64,000 nucleotides of DNA. Source: Caenorhabditis remanei. Taxonomy: Eukaryota; Nematoda; Chromadorea; Rhabditida; Rhabditidae. Positions 34,640-46,382 of this stretch are shown piece after piece; position 1 is the stretch's first letter, and each line of letters opens with the position of its first letter. The notes beneath the pieces were generated by a model, which did no database searches, was not told the origin of the DNA, and was given only the letters and a program-made list of their open reading frames with translations. The translations under genes were made by a program, and so were the position numbers. Where the stretch lies: positions 2,728,001 through 2,792,000 of the forward strand of contig NC_071331.1 in NCBI RefSeq assembly GCF_010183535.1. The letters run 5' to 3'.

Positions 34640-36259
34640 TTATTGAATAGGAAAAGTTCTGCAGACAGCACCACGTAAGCAACTGGTGTCGCTCCAGACG
34701 GAAATCCCGCTGCACCTAAAACAAATAATAAATATGTTTGTATTACAAAAATAATAGATCAGCAGTTCACGATAGCTAAAGAGAAACAAAAAAACGTAAA
34801 AAAGTTTTTTGTTTTGTTTTTTTATAGCTATTCCATGACTTTTTCTGTTTCTATTCGGGAAACAACCTACTCTGCCGAGCGCTTCCCGGGTGCAGATGGA
34901 GCTATGAATACACAACGGTTGTTAATTGCATAATCATTAATTACGTTGAAATCTGATTGGAGAGTGTCATCTGTGACATTGCAGTTTTTTCCACCAGAAG
35001 CACAAATTCCATCAGCCCATAAATCCTTAGTTTTTGAAAAAAGAGCATTCGGATCATTGATGGCTACTTCTTGAAGACTGTTATTCCATCTGACTGAAAT
35101 TCTCCTGTTACTTTTTTCAGAGATAAAAGATACTTACTCCGAATATCTAGTTCTTCTATGTCTGAATATGAATTAGTCAAACCAATTCCGTTATTCACTG
35201 AACACATATTTCGGGCGGCTTCGTAATTCATACAATAGGGACTAGGGAACGGTCGCAGCTTAAATCTTCGAGGTTTCAAAATACGTAGTCTCTGTTAACC
35301 CTATAAAACAAACCGAGATGCAAACCGATTGATTACCACGTATTGCCAGCCAAGAATCGTCCCCGCATTTTATGTTGAACTGCCAAAAGGAAATTCCGTC
35401 TTGAGATATTGTCACATTGATAGAATAATACGGCTCCTATTGTTTTGTTTTTGTTTTTAATATTGTTTAACATCTGACGACTCACAATGACATTATCTTC
35501 TCCGAAAAGTGGTGCGTCGTCGCCTATTGGACAGAATTCAGTGTTTGTTCTCTGAAACAAATAGACTAATTAGACTAAGAAATTACTCGAGATGTCACCT
35601 TGAATCCCACTTTTTTTCCTGAAGAATTATTCGTCTTTCTCACTGTCAGAACATTTCCTCTTCTGAATAATTGACAACTTGTTTCCAACTTTGCAACCAG
35701 CTAAAAAAATTTTTATTCAGTAGAGCGCATAGTCATCACCTACCAGAGTTGCATGGAAGTAAACTCGGAAGGGAAGTGAGTTTTATTTCGACAATATAAA
35801 ACGAACTGCAAAAATATGAAGTGAATACGTTGTATTGATGGTATTACTACCCAGTCTTCACTTCCGACTTCCGACTTCCGGGATATTCCGGGTTTCAAAA
35901 TCAGCTCTTTTTTCAAGTCTACTGGTAGGGGATAAGTAAAATGTTGATATTTTTATGCTCGAAGGGTAGTAATACCATCAATACAACGTATTCACTTCAT
36001 ATTTTTGCAGTTCGTTTTATATTGTCGAAATAAAATTGACTTCCGTCTAACTTCCGAGTTTACTTCCATGCAACTCTGTGACACCTACCACACAATCCAC
36101 TTCCTCTAGACATTGTTTCAAGCAATCAGTCCAAAAATTATCAGTGTTGATGTTATCATAGCTATTATAATTTGCAGGTTGACCCCACGTGATTATCATC
36201 TTCGAATGAAATTCGGCAAGAGCAAACGAAAAGAAAATGCAAACCCAAAGGAAGAACAT
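34640..36259 (-). CDS. secreted PAN_3 (CW) plus C-type-lectin-like protein, with a probable frameshift
   Basis: Exons on the minus strand: 36259-36089 (signal peptide, then the start of a PAN_3/CW domain with FW..CL..CL and CVV-type features), 35700-35599, 35551-35486, 35436 onward, a C-type-lectin-like exon ending 35138, 35093-34871 (LWADG motif and cysteines) and 34715-34640 (final WSD..C motif). Introns are 45-50 bp with good donors and acceptors, except intron 1, which holds a 336-bp MITE. The family is extracellular and common in nematode immunity and mucosal genes. The start follows TTTTTAG at 36266-36260, a likely trans-splice acceptor. The exon from 35436 and the lectin exon are in different frames and no standard intron joins them, so there is a frameshift or sequence error near 35225-35310. 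Confidence 0.75.
35746..36081. mobile_element. MITE inserted exactly at a splice donor
   Basis: Inverted arms (AGTTGCATGGAAGTAAAC at the left and its inverse at the right) extend to about 36078. Flanking 9-bp repeats CACCTACCA at 35737-35745 and 36082-36090 are the target-site duplication. Read on the minus strand that duplicated target is TGGTAGGTG, which contains the exon-1 donor. The element therefore sits wholly inside intron 1. Confidence 0.85.
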
Positions 36260-36266
36260 GGCTAAA
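36260..36266 (-). promoter_or_regulatory. candidate trans-splice acceptor of the lectin gene
   Basis: The minus strand reads TTTTTAG then CCATG, so a spliced leader would join two bases before the start codon, as is common in Caenorhabditis. Confidence 0.5.
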
Positions 36267-36294
36267 AATAAGAAGAAATGAGAATGCAAAACGT

Positions 36295-36760
36295 CTCAAA
36301 ACACTAAGACATCCTTCAAAACACTAAGACATCCTTCAAAACACTAAAACGTCCCTTGACTACCAAAAACGCGAAGAGACACCGGGAAGTATCGCATTCC
36401 TTAGAACAAAGACATCCAGTAGTTTGTTTAAAACTTTGGAAAAAAGTGCAAGCAAGTTTCTGATTTTCTCTGTTTTAATACTTTCCCCCGGGTGCTGAAA
36501 AAGGCTTTGTGGTCTTTTTGATTTAAGATAATCACTACTTCCAGGTGTCAGAGAGAGCTCATATGTTTTGAAGAAACATCGTTAAAGAAACGTCTTAATG
36601 TTTTTTTGGAAGTGTTTTTAGGACGTTTAAATCTTCAAAACCAACGTTTGGGGTTTTGAGGGAAGTCTAAATATTTTATGCGACGTCTGAATGTTTTGAG
36701 TGACGTCTATGTGCTTTTCGGGTCGTTCGAGTTTTCAAAAAACATCTAAACTGGACAAGA
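36295..36760. repeat. diverged copy of the GACGTC-repeat MITE
   Basis: It contains many GACGTCY/AAACACTAAGAC-type subrepeats and a right-hand ACATCTAAACTGGA end like those at 47228 and 52165. The left terminus is not recognisable. Confidence 0.55.
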
Positions 36761-36849
36761 TTCATTTCTAAACATTTTTGTTGAAATGTTTTGACACACA
36801 TATTTTATTACTTAAATTTGTACTATAAGTTTTTTTTCTAGGAATTTCA

Positions 36850-37930
36850 AGGTTCTTTTTTTCCGTAGGAATTAGAGAATTGTGTATTGAGAAGAAGGAC
36901 TGGGAACTAATTATAAAGCAAGGCTGTCAAAAAGGCCGTGGGCCGTGCGACAGCCTTGTTATAGAGTATTGACAAGCTGATAAATTGAAACAGTATTTAT
37001 ATTCCGTATGAAAACAAAAAAAATACTGTTTTTGATTGTTTTCATTTTTATAGCTGATGCTTTGTTGTATTGCCTTATTGCCGGTTGTACTGTTGATTCT
37101 TTATAACAAATTTATTCATCTAGCTAGTTCTGTTCGAGCGCCGGCAAAGTTCTAAAATAAAGGTACCAGTTTTTAATAAAAATGCCATCGTGACTGCTTG
37201 TACTATATCGAAACACGTCATTCTTGCAACAGAGAAATATAGAAAACAGAGTTACTAATTTTGAATGTTGTTTCAACCATTACTGTTCCAAGAATATATC
37301 TTTTTTCGATTCATTTGTAACAAGTCAATTCGCTCTTTGGATGCGATGACAAGTTGGAAGAAAACAGAAATTATCTTCTCCTAGAGATCCTAATAGGTTT
37401 TACTTACTTACTTACTTAGTTACTTAGTCGATCCGTTCTTCGCTCAGTTGGTGTGGGCGCGGATCACAGCTATCCATTTTTTCCGATCTTTGGCGATTGT
37501 GCTCCAAGGTTCGAAAAAAAAATAGGTTTTACTGTCTCTAGTTTTCTTGATATGATGAAATTTCACTTTTGCTTTGCTGTTGAATGCGATTTTTTCAATG
37601 ATTTATGTTTCTAGTGATCCTCAAAAGATTTCTATTTGGTTCGGTTACGGTTAACTCAAAACGTGTTGTAATCGTCATATTAAAATTCAAATCCGCAGCT
37701 TCTAACAATATGTCTTTGCAACAGTAATTTAAATTTTGGATAGCATTGGATCGAAGTTGGTAAAAAATGTTTCAGAGGTTTCTTTTTGGCTTGATTACGT
37801 TTAAATCCAATTTGGCATGCTATACCGTCACAATTATTTGATCAAAGTTCTTCTCCCCAAAAACGCTGTCTGTAACAGAATTAAAAAGAAATACTGTTTT
37901 ACTTAGGAGTTAAGTCAACCGACGTTTGTG
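36850..37930. repeat. dispersed repeat family R2, copy 1
   Basis: Stretches match 43980-44760 in order, for example CAACCATTACTGTTCCAAGA and CTTCTCCCCAAAAACGCTG. No coding frame is conserved. Confidence 0.6.
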
Positions 37931-38282
37931 TGTGTGACAATGGTTTAGTTTGCTTTTTCGCTCATTTCTATTATTAATAAAAGTATTTTTCGCTCATTTC
38001 TACTTTTTCGCTCATTTATTATTCAATAAAATGCGCATGGGCACCTCAGCTTTTGCATGGCCACCTCAGCTTCTTATTTGTGTCATCAATTGATTCCGAC
38101 GATTGATCTGTTCATAAGCACCCGTTGTGTCAGATACCTCATCTTTACTATTAACAAAAAAACAGTAAAACATAAATCTAGAAAAATAAACGAATCGAAT
38201 TGTGCATATCTAAATGGCTATGAATTTCTAATAAAATTTTGGAAAAACAGGAGATTACTGTAACACTAACTTTTTATTATTA

Positions 38283-39523
38283 GGGTGTTTCAAAAGTCTT
38301 TGCACTTTTTCTATCAGTTTTCCATCAAATTTTTCTTAATGAGAAAGGAGTTCTAATAAGTTATATATTGTCCATGAGTACTGGTTACATCTTTCCAACA
38401 TTGTGGTAGTTGGGCAATTCCGGCCGCGTAGAACTCTGCCGGCTGGGAGCTGAAGAAGTCATCAAGGTATGATTTCACTTGCATTCGATCATCAAATTTT
38501 TGACCAGCAAACGAGTTTTGCAATGATCTAAAAAGAAAATAATCAGCTAAAGGAAGGTCTGAAGAATACGGCGGGTGGGGTAAAACTTCAACTCCCTGAG
38601 CCTGTTACACGGTGCGAGTCTTGGTAGCAGAGTGTGGGTGGGCATTGTTATGCAACACAACCAAATGATCGATTTCCGGCCGTGATGAGCGATGAAATTG
38701 GATCATTCCATGGAGTTGTTGACAGTATAAGTTGATTTTTATTGTAGCATGATCCGGAAGAAGTTCGTAAAAAATGACCCCGTTTCTGTGGCACCAAACT
38801 GATATCTTCATTTTTTCTCATGCATCTCTCTTTTCTGGTCCGTCAACGGGTCGTCATTATCCAAAACTCCCTGCTGTTTACTATATGATATACATAGACA
38901 CCCCATTTCTCGATTCCCGTAACAATTTCAAGAATCCAATCGAAACTACGCTTCCGACTGAGAAAAGACTGCGAGAGGTCACAACTGAGCTTCATCTGAG
39001 AATCTGTCAGTTCATGAGGAACAACTTGCCCGTATTTTGCTGTTCTTCCAGATTCTTTCTGATGTCTGAATATTGTTGCGGACGAAGGTCCAGTATGTAA
39101 AGATACTTCAGCTATACTTGATCTAGGCTCATCCTCCAAGACATCAGTGATATCATCGTCGATATCTAAACGAGGGCGACCAGAATGAGACTTATCATCA
39201 ATATTGTAGTTTTCTTCTTTTGAGTTTTTGAACCAAGTGGTTGCTGTTTTATAAGATATGATGTCCTCACCTATGGTTTCGCGTATATTTCGATAAGTTT
39301 CCATTGCACTCAATCCTGGGAGACATCCTAGTAGAAAACACTCTTTTAGAGCATGGCGATCTTTGGCGAGTACTTCTGCCATAGTACGCTGTTCTAGGGA
39401 CTTGTAAAACATAAATGTTTCTTGAGGGTAACAGTACTAGTTAATAATAAAAAAAGACCAAAAAATGTCATGGGGTCAGAGGGCGGTACGTTGAAAAAAA
39501 GTGCAAAGACTTATGAAACACCC
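38283..39523 (-). mobile_element. full-length mariner transposon with dead transposase
   Basis: Terminal inverted repeats GGGTGTTTCAAAAGTCTTTG and its inverse are flanked by TA at 38281-38282 and 39524-39525. At 1241 bp it has mariner length. It sits inside a copy of repeat family R1, whose flank continues at 39540. Confidence 0.9.
38353..39412 (-). pseudogene. mariner transposase, inactivated
   Basis: The N-terminal half (39412-38843) is open and has a mariner helix-turn-helix region followed by a GRP motif. The C-terminal half continues in another frame (38811-38605), is cut by a stop after KTRTV, and carries on to 38353. The usual TGDEKW motif reads TGIEKW and the LHDNA motif reads LHNNA, so two catalytic aspartates are lost; only the third, SSDLPLADYF-type, remains. 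Frameshift, stop and lost catalytic residues make it nonfunctional, though the ends could still be mobilised in trans. Confidence 0.9.
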
Positions 39524-39539
39524 TAATACGACGAAATTC

Positions 39540-39680
39540 AGAAATTGAACATGGGGGGTTTGATCAGGTAACAATCATACATAAACACCATTGCTCATCA
39601 GGTATGTGTGAAACAGGGACTTACGGAAAAATAACATTTTTCTAAATATTGAATAAAAACGCATATCCGAAGTTTTTATT
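39540..39680. repeat. right-hand remnant of R1 split by the mariner
   Basis: It matches 20095-20235 directly after the mariner's TA, while 38240-38280 matches the sequence expected on the other side. Confidence 0.6.
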
Positions 39681-39989
39681 CATTGTATAAGAACCCCCCA
39701 ATTTGAAAATTTTCACTTTTCGAGGTAAATTTCGAAAAAATCACTAAAATCTGTACTTTTTCAGAATTTTGGGAAACATGTGAAAGACGCTATTTTTTGT
39801 CTCAAAATTTTCAAAAACACAGAAAATTTGGTTTGAAATAGTTTCTTCTTATTTGTGTGTTTTTTTTCAAATAGTGTCCAGTTACAGCTATTTCTGAATG
39901 CTTCCGTTATAAAACAATTTAGATATACAAATATTTATTCAGTTAAATAATTAAAAAAAAATCAACAAAGAAGTAGACATGACCAAATC

Positions 39990-40170
39990 CAAAGGACTGA
40001 TTTCAACTCCGTTGAACTCTCTCCATACAGATTTCAACTCTGTTGAGTTCTGTCCTTCCATGGGGACACGCGAAAAATGAGATTTCACAATCACAGTAGT
40101 CCTTTCACGCGGGAGGACAGATTTCAACTTTGTTGCATTCTGTCTTTCCAACAAAATAGGAAAGGTCACG
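39990..40170. repeat. short tandem motif CAGATTTCAACTYTGTTG
   Basis: Three degenerate copies of a unit of about 35-80 bp containing ATTTCAACTCTGTTGAGTTC. The origin is unknown. Similar wording, GATTTCAATTTC, occurs at 40618. Confidence 0.4.
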
Positions 40171-40621
40171 TGAATAAGACAATTTTGTAACTAGGATGAT
40201 TCTTTCGGGTGAGTTTTATCATGCACATCCTGGCGACTTCTGATCAAAATAGAGATCCTGTCTGTAAAGTTCATAGTTCTTGTCGAGACTTTGCTCCTTT
40301 TTACCTGTCTGAGTATGCGTGTTCCTGAGAGTACACATGCCAAATAGATAACGGATTTACAGTGTCTCCTGGATTATTTGGATTGATATTTTGACTCGAT
40401 ATTCTTCTACACATATCGTATAAAAATGTTCCTTTTGTTCATCGCATTAGATTTTATTTTTGGTAGCCTGTAAAGAACGTTTTTTCAGTGACATTTTTTC
40501 AGTTCCTGGTTGGCTGTCTTCGTTGTTCGATTATGCGAACGACAGGATCTTCTGAATGAGTGAAGAAACAGCTGAGTTTGGACCCAACTCCACTCTGTCC
40601 TTCGGGGTACGAAATGTGATT

Positions 40622-40915
40622 TCAATTTCTTGGGTGACGTCCTTTCGATGTCCAATTGTCCATGTTGAACGGTCCGTCTTCTGGTTGAGCTTTTTGTGAA
40701 GCTCGATGAGTGCTGGATTCGCTATCGTTTAGCTTGTCCAAGCGAATGTCCCGTTGTCGATTTTGAGACTGGTGCCAAAATACTCGAGGATCTGCGGGTG
40801 TCCAAGCAGCGTAATGGCGATAGGTGAAGTTTGAGTGAGCCAGGTGCTGCACCTTCCTTCTGACTGTTAGTTCTTCGGGAACTACAGTTCGGGTGATCTT
40901 CCTCGACAAGTCCAT
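40622..40915 (-). CDS. short ORF after a putative primer-binding site, possible gag remnant
   Basis: A 97-residue basic ORF opens with MDLSRKITRTV about 80 bp downstream (minus strand) of a primer-binding-like site. It has no recognisable capsid or zinc-knuckle motif and ends early, so it would be a truncated gag. The position is the main argument. Confidence 0.35.
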   Translation of the reverse strand: MDLSRKITRTVVPEELTVRRKVQHLAHSNFTYRHYAAWTPADPRVFWHQSQNRQRDIRLDKLNDSESSTHRASQKAQPEDGPFNMDNWTSKGRHPRN

Positions 40916-40994
40916 CGTTCGTCAGCTTCAGAATAATAGAGCTAGTCAAGCCCACAGCCAGCGCCTGCCACGCGGGACTTGAGAAACACCGGGG

Positions 40995-41014
40995 CCGAGA
41001 CCCACGATGCACCA
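40995..41014 (-). other. putative tRNA primer-binding site
   Basis: On the minus strand TGGTGCATCGTGGGTCTCGG is complementary to a plausible tRNA 3' end (ending CACCA preceded by GAGACCC). The tRNA identity is not determined. Confidence 0.4.
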
Positions 41015-41219
41015 TAAACACAACTGGCTGTGGTTTTAAGATATTTATTAAAGAAGATAGAATAGACGCTCTCCCCTGGGCTTTTATACCAAGAACAGAG
41101 GCGGAGCTTATAACAATATATAAAGTAGGATAGAATAGTATAGATGATGATTCACCTAGACGGTGAATCATAAAAGTGCAATTAGATGAAAGGGGGGCAC
41201 GAAAGTGGGAGAGTGAACA
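41015..41219 (-). mobile_element. putative 5' LTR
   Basis: On the minus strand, a TATAAAAG lies at about 41098-41091 and an AATAAA at 41049-41044, followed by the primer-binding-like site. The proposed left end is TGTTCACTC. The right end is not a clear CA, and the mate LTR was not found. Confidence 0.4.
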
Positions 41220-41389
41220 GTGTACAATCGAGTACATCAAGGAATCAAGAAAATATACTGATGTGTCCTAAGAAGTACTGTTGCTCAAAATGGAAAAATA
41301 CTGTTGATGCGTTGAGGGAATGCTTTGTGGTATGTGTGTACGTCACTATCTTCTCTTGCTACGAGAAAACTTTACTTGTATGACACAAC

Positions 41390-42577
41390 ATCTGAAATGA
41401 TGTACACTTTTCCAAATATTTTCACTCCGCGTAGCAACCACTCACCATTCTTCATGCTATCTATGCCAAAAGTTACGTTGGCTCTCCTCATTCCTTTGGA
41501 ATCGATCATTGCTTACACTTTGGTACACACGGTGACAATTTCCTTGATCTTTGAACCGTGTGGAACCTCATTAGTCATCTTTCCAAGTCCTTCACCATGC
41601 AAGTCGCCGAGCAAATCCTGTCCAATCTTTTGCCGAAAGATTACCGAGTCTGTATCTGGAATGGGGGAAAATTTACAGACTCACAAAAACACGATTCTTT
41701 CTTACCACAATACACCAAGTTGTTTTCTCCGACTCGACTCATCACCTCGTACAAGCACATTCTTGCAACGGCTGTCGTTATCGAACCGTAGGCGACGTTG
41801 CTGAATCTTGAGGTTCTGATTTCCTCTTGCAGCGGCTACCGACCCTTGTCACCTCACATTTCAAGGCACGTCGGCTCGTGAGCTGGAGAGTTGATGAATG
41901 CGAAACCGCGTCGCCATCGACAATGCCAATCAGCTTTGTCTCCACTTTTTGTGGGTTCTGTGCAGACTTCCTCCACGCAGAGTTTAGAAACAGCTTACAC
42001 ATTTGGCGGAGATCTTCACAACTCGGCTCGCGTCGATGGTGACTCCGTCGTTGGCCGCAATTGTATCCACGTGCTGTTGCCGTTATTTTTCCGTCATTTG
42101 TGGACGCGGCCATCCGGAAGCCTCGTGCTTCATCTTCAACAACGGCCTCAGGAAGCTTTGAAAAAACCACCGCGGAACCTCGGCCCAGTGCCAAACCTCG
42201 TGATACCGGAGCACCTTGTACCCCATTCTAATTGCCAAGTTCAACTCCTCCGAGTACCAGCTTCCCGCCAAGAATCGTTTTTCTCGTCCTTGTTGGGGAA
42301 CTTCTCTTGCCGGCCTTGTTGAGCGCATGTTCGACAGAGCGAGAAGATTTTGAGCGAGTTCTCGTCGGTAAAACCGAAATGGCCAGATTGGTGGGTGGAG
42401 GCACATCACAAAATACGAGCCCCCGATAGGGAACCGGTTCTCCGGGCATGAATGAGGGAAGCCGATTCGAAGCACGCGAGGTTGGCCAACCGGGAAGCAA
42501 GCACCTTTCATGTTGGTGCACCGGAATAGACTACAGCAGTTGTAACTCACAATCTCGTGAGTCGTTGTGGCTGGCAC
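41390..42577 (-). pseudogene. Polinton/Maverick-type protein-primed DNA polymerase B, decayed
   Basis: Minus-strand frames carry family B polymerase landmarks in order. The 42577-42083 frame has the GY..L..YEVWH-type segment and the KHEASGWP-type segment that precedes the palm core. The 42194-41778 frame has KLFLNSAW, the Kx3NSxYG-type motif B with Gly changed to Arg. Further on, near 41700-41640, motif C (D-T-D-S) is present, interrupted by an apparent 50-bp intron. The frame changes between the first two parts and at least one stop follows the motif C region. Order and spacing fit the polymerase of Polinton elements. No integrase, capsid or protease gene is seen nearby, so this is a fragment. 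Confidence 0.7.
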
Positions 42578-42661
42578 ATACGCTCATATCGGCAGGATAC
42601 TTCCTACAAACATTATCTTCCTGATCGAAAGAATCGGAGGTCCACTTACCTATGTGAAAAA

Positions 42662-42922
42662 TCACTTCACAGAATGCACCGAATGATTTGCGAATAAATG
42701 TTTGCTAAATCTTCCTCCTCTCCCGGAGAAGAACCAATTCCGACAGCCTCGTTTCTTGTCCCTCATATTATCATAGCAGCTCGACATTACACTTGAAATA
42801 GCTATCCCTCCTTCGCATTTAATTTGTCTGCTGATTATGCCACTTGTTACACCAAAAGCCAGTTGGCGTGTTGACGATTTTGTTGGCTCAACACAACAAC
42901 CGAATTTTGAGAAAAGAAACAC
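42662..42922 (-). pseudogene. ORF next to the polymerase, possibly its upstream part
   Basis: An 86-residue Cys- and basic-rich frame on the same strand, directly upstream of the polymerase remnant. It may be an N-terminal part of the same gene, but no motif proves it. Confidence 0.3.
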
Positions 42923-43030
42923 TTGAGGAAAGGGTTATCGTGTTAACATTGCAACTTTCTTTCGGAAAACTTCGGTTTCACATTTTTGACAAATTAAAAA
43001 GAAACTTCTTTTGTCGATAACAGTTGATTT

Positions 43031-43395
43031 TGTATCCGGGCCGGCCCGATCAAGAAAAAACGGCCCGTAGCCCGGCCCGGCCCGCTTGGCCCGCTTTGAA
43101 ACATTTTGAGTTTTTCAAGTTTTTTTGAAAATTTTTGGAAATTTTTTGATTTTTTTTTTGAAAAAAGTAGTTTTCGAAAAAAAATTTAAAATTCAATCAA
43201 GAAGTGAATATGTATGATAATTTAAGCATTTTTATTCTATTTTTCGAAAAATTTCAAAAAAAAATATGCTAAAAATGGGTACCCATTTTTGAATCCGGAC
43301 CGATCGGGCCGGGCCGGGCCAAGAGAAATTTTGGCCCGGCCCGGCCCGATCAAGAAAAAACTCAGCCCGACCCGGCCCGATTTTTGACAAGTATG
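43031..43395. mobile_element. GC-rich-ended MITE, eroded
   Basis: It has GGCCCGG-rich arms, a right end reading GACAAGTATG, and an AT-rich centre. The left terminus is damaged. The flanks GTTGATTT and GTTAATTA agree at 6 of 8 positions, consistent with an old 8-bp duplication. Confidence 0.6.
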
Positions 43396-43979
43396 GTTAA
43401 TTAATACTGACTATGTAGACAGAAACAACGACAAATGTATCTTGCAAAATTAAAGTTCTTGTCATAAAATTGGTCAAGGGATAGTCCTGTTTCAAGGCCG
43501 CTTTTTGGTTGAATTGTTTAATTTTACGTGGTTAGAGAATTGTTGTTCCATCCATCAAAAACTTAACAGTGATCAGGTGTTAATAAATTAACTGAGTTTT
43601 TTTTCCCGTTTTCTCTCAAAAAATATTTGTGTTTGTCATTTCACCATGAACTGATCATTTTAATTTCATTTTCAAATAAAGTTGCAAGTAACATGAAACA
43701 GGAAAAAACTATTGAAAAAACTTCACATTATTGATAACTTGTGCGTTTTCAGAAAAAAAAGACGTGTCTTGCCGTTTCACAATGTTCAGTTTTTCCAACA
43801 CTCGTTTAGATATGTATTAATTAGTCGATTTTTTGAAGTTGTTGACACATCAATAATATAAAGCACTCATCATTTTTGGTGATGGAAAAAGTAAAAATTC
43901 GATTTCATACTTTTTGTGAGACAATAGAAATCGTTAGGTGTTGTTTGTGTTCAGTATTTGCAGTGATCAATAATCCCAT
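43396..43979. other. AT-rich intergenic DNA
   Basis: No gene is supported. Confidence 0.35.
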
Positions 43980-44760
43980 AGCTCCACTGGATATTCAAGC
44001 TCCGAAAGTAGGAATTAGAGAATTGTGTTGATTAATTGAAACAGCATTCATTTTTCGCATAAAAATTACAATTTTTTCTGTTTCTGAACGTTTTTATTTT
44101 AACACCTGATGATTTTGTTTTATTACTGTTGACTTTGCATCAAAATTTTATTTCTCTAATAAGTTATGCTGGAGAGGTGGCGAAGTTCTGAAATAAAGAT
44201 ATCAGCTTAAACAATAAAACACTTAATTCGTGTACAGAGGAAACACAGTAACACATTTTGAATGTTGTTTCAACCATTACTGTTCCAAGAGTTTATCTTT
44301 TTTCGATTCATTTGTGACAAATCAATTCGCTCTTTGGATGCGTACGAAAAGAATAGAAATGGCCTCAGGCTCTAGTTTTCTTGATCTGACATGATGAAAC
44401 GTCGTTTTTGCTCCGTTGAATGCAAATTCTTCAATGATTTAGGTTTAAGTCTACCTCTTTGTTTCGATTACGATTAACTCAAAAATGTGCAAGAATTATT
44501 CTATTGAAGTTCCAATCCACAGTTTCTAACATTAAGTCCTTGTAACAGAATTTAAAATTTTGGATAGCTAATAAAAATGATTCAAAGGTTTCTTTTTGGC
44601 TAGATTACGTTTAAACCCAATTTTTCATGCTATATCGTCACAATTGCATTGATCAAAGTTCTTCTCCCCAAAAACGCTGAAAATATTTGTCTGTAACAGG
44701 ATTAAAAAGAAATACTGTTTTACTGAGGAGTTAAGTCAACCGACGTTCTACACTGGACTA
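43980..44760. repeat. dispersed repeat family R2, copy 2
   Basis: Matches 36850-37930 with several deletions. Confidence 0.6.
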
Positions 44761-46046
44761 ATTCTCGATTTATGCGTTAAAAGTTCAAAATTATTGCCTT
44801 CAATCTCCTTAGCAGAGGTATATGTAGATCGATTTCAGACTTGTGAATGAGACATTTTTCCAGAACATCAACATTTCGAGGCGGTGCTTTCCTATGAGCG
44901 TGGCCATCTTCTCAGGCTTGTCCCATAGTAAGTAGGATATATGGTGAGCGTATTTTTCGGTGGCTGAACAAAATAATTGTTAGATAATGGAGAAAAAGGG
45001 GCGGAGTTATGTACCTGTGATCACAATAAACTGCAAAAATGTTGGACGGAGGTGAGTGATGAGGAGGTACTCTGCGAGTTTGAAGACTTCGATTTTCTGG
45101 AATTTATAGTTTTGAAAGGTGATAGTCCTAGAATTTCAAGTGCCACAATTTTCCCTATTAAATTGAAAAAATTCGTTTTACACTGACAATTTTCCCTTTT
45201 ACACTGACTTAAAATTTCAGGTGGTTCCCGTTTTACACCTAGTTGATAACTATTAAAAAATGGGTTATTTTAATAAGCGTAAATTCTATAATACTAAAAA
45301 TTTTTTTTGAAATGTCATTGTACTCATGATCTTCAGTATATCGTGCATCAAAAATAACTTTGCATTGTAAATTAAGTCTGGATAAAGATCGATTTTGAAT
45401 GCGTTTGCCATTAAATTCCTTTGATCTGAATTTTTTTGATATGTGAACAAATTTATCGAACGCCATTCTTTATTATTAGTTTGATATATCAGAGTGAATA
45501 TAAAATACATTTAAAAAATTATTACAAACTCGGTGTACGGAAAAAAAGTGTCATAATAGGATAGGACTAAAGTATGAAAACCAACTGTTGTACTCGTGGA
45601 AAAGAGACACTAAGAAAATTGAAGTTTTGCGACAGACAGATGTGCGAACAAAATAAAAAATAAGAAGGTTAATAGGAGAGGATACAGAGTTTTAAGCAAT
45701 TTTTTTTGTCAATAGGGGCAAGGAGACAGTTGAAAACTAGAAAAGGGGAGTGGAAGAAAAGATCTTGAGATTAATCTCAAAATTATCACAACTTGGGACA
45801 ATAAATTGCGTGCCGACTTAAAAAAAGTACTTTCAGGTTTTTAAAAGCAACAGGACAGGCAAAAAGGAAAAGATGTCTGTTTGTCTAATTAAAAATGTAC
45901 CAGTTGCCTTAATAGCGCTAGTGGAATGGGGCGAATGACTGGAAAAATCAAACAAGGAAAAATGACGAAACACAGAACAGTTCAAGACAAGCGGCGCAAA
46001 AGAAATGATTATAATTACTGACGGGTGCACGAAAAAAGGATGAGGA
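44761..46046. other. AT-rich intergenic DNA downstream of hpk-1
   Basis: No gene is supported. Short frames at 44977-45186 and 45239-45510 lack splice sites or domains. Confidence 0.35.
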
Positions 46047-46054
46047 AACATCTC

Positions 46055-46382
46055 CATACTTGCAACGGGCCGCGCCGGGCCGGACCGTGACGAGAATTTC
46101 CACGGTCCGCCCGGCCCGAAGGCCCGAAGGCCCGGCTGACAAATTTGAACTGAAATTTTGAACGAAATTTTGAATTTTTTCCCAAAAATGTCTAATTTTT
46201 GACTATACTTCAGAATTCAGTCAAACAATAGTTATGCATCAAAAAATTGAAATTTTCAATGTAAAATTTCAAAAAAATTCAAAACATTTGGTGAATAATA
46301 GGCACCTTTTTTGAAGCCGGGCCTTCGGGCCGGGCCTTGAAAATTCTCTACCGGGGCTCCGGGCCGTAAATTTGCAAATATG
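46055..46382. mobile_element. GC-rich-ended MITE
   Basis: Ends CATACTTGCAA and TTGCAAATATG with GGCCCGG-rich arms. Flanks AACATCTC and AAAATCTC agree at 7 of 8 positions, an aged 8-bp target duplication. Confidence 0.75.

Noticed and set aside
40722..41240. 172-aa minus-strand ORF
   Set aside because: It reads through the putative LTR and primer-binding site into the next frame; no protein-like features.
44977..45186. 69-aa plus-strand ORF
   Set aside because: No splice sites, signal peptide or domain, and not repeated elsewhere in the window; consistent with chance.
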